Shown piece after piece: positions 5,557 through 5,557 of a stretch of 5,557 nt of DNA. Each line of letters starts with the position of its first letter. Within the stretch, counting starts at the first letter, position 1. The notes under the pieces are model-generated. The model was not told the DNA's origin and ran no database searches. It worked only from the letters and a program-made list of their open reading frames with translations. Source of the DNA: CAZWVM01 sp964637705 (lineage in GTDB: Bacteria; UBA8481). Location of the stretch: positions 1 through 5,557 of the forward strand of contig CAZWVM010000216.1 of assembly GCA_964637705.1 (NCBI GenBank). Reading direction: 5' to 3'. Made by a program: the position numbers and the translations under genes.

Positions 5557-5557
5557 C

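Noticed and set aside
1..5557. Possible RNA genes, CRISPR array, insertion sequence, promoter or terminator
   Set aside because: Coding sequence fills the window with no gap. I saw no direct-repeat and spacer pattern, terminal inverted repeats, tRNA-like folds, or T-rich hairpins. The repeats seen are protein-domain repeats with diverged DNA.

Overview
The whole window is one open reading frame on the minus strand. It runs without a stop from base 5556 down to base 1 (1852 codons), and both its start and its stop lie outside the window. The encoded piece is a string of extracellular beta-sandwich modules. It is rich in Ser, Thr, Asp, Asn and Gly, has only six cysteines in 1852 residues, and shows no membrane segment. 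GC content is high and third codon positions are nearly all G or C. The modules suggest a bacterium that uses or senses starch-like alpha-glucans outside the cell. GC-rich, FN3-rich giant proteins of this style are common in groups such as Eisenbacteria, Latescibacteria, Gemmatimonadota and Myxococcota, but the sequence cannot settle the phylum.

Layout from N- to C-terminus (high to low coordinates): (1) residues 1-72, a tail that may be the end of a GH57-like glycosidase region; (2) residues 73-208, an amylase-associated beta-sandwich; (3) a short Gly/Ser/Asn linker; (4) residues 217-315, a CBM25/CBM53-type starch-binding module; (5) three FN3 domains, residues 316-602; (6) residues 603-702, a CBM20-like starch-binding module; (7) two more FN3 domains, residues 703-897; (8) a tandem duplication, residues 898-1548, of a two-domain unit made of a DOMON/CBM9-like domain of about 225 residues plus an Ig/FN3-like domain; (9) three further Ig/FN3-like domains, residues 1549-1830, and the first 22 residues of a fourth.

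The likely reading is a very large secreted or cell-surface alpha-glucan-acting protein. A catalytic domain would lie upstream of the window, followed by at least two and possibly four carbohydrate-binding modules spaced by FN3/Ig domains. The binding modules would hold the enzyme on granular or polymeric starch or glycogen, and the FN3/Ig array would act as spacer or stalk. The catalytic part and any C-terminal anchor or secretion signal are not visible, so the activity is inferred.

There is no intergenic DNA, RNA gene, mobile element, CRISPR array, promoter or terminator. Long open frames on the plus strand, including one of 1117 codons, are antisense shadows of this gene. I found no wholly new system. 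The notable points are the combination of binding modules and the duplicated DOMON-like/Ig unit.
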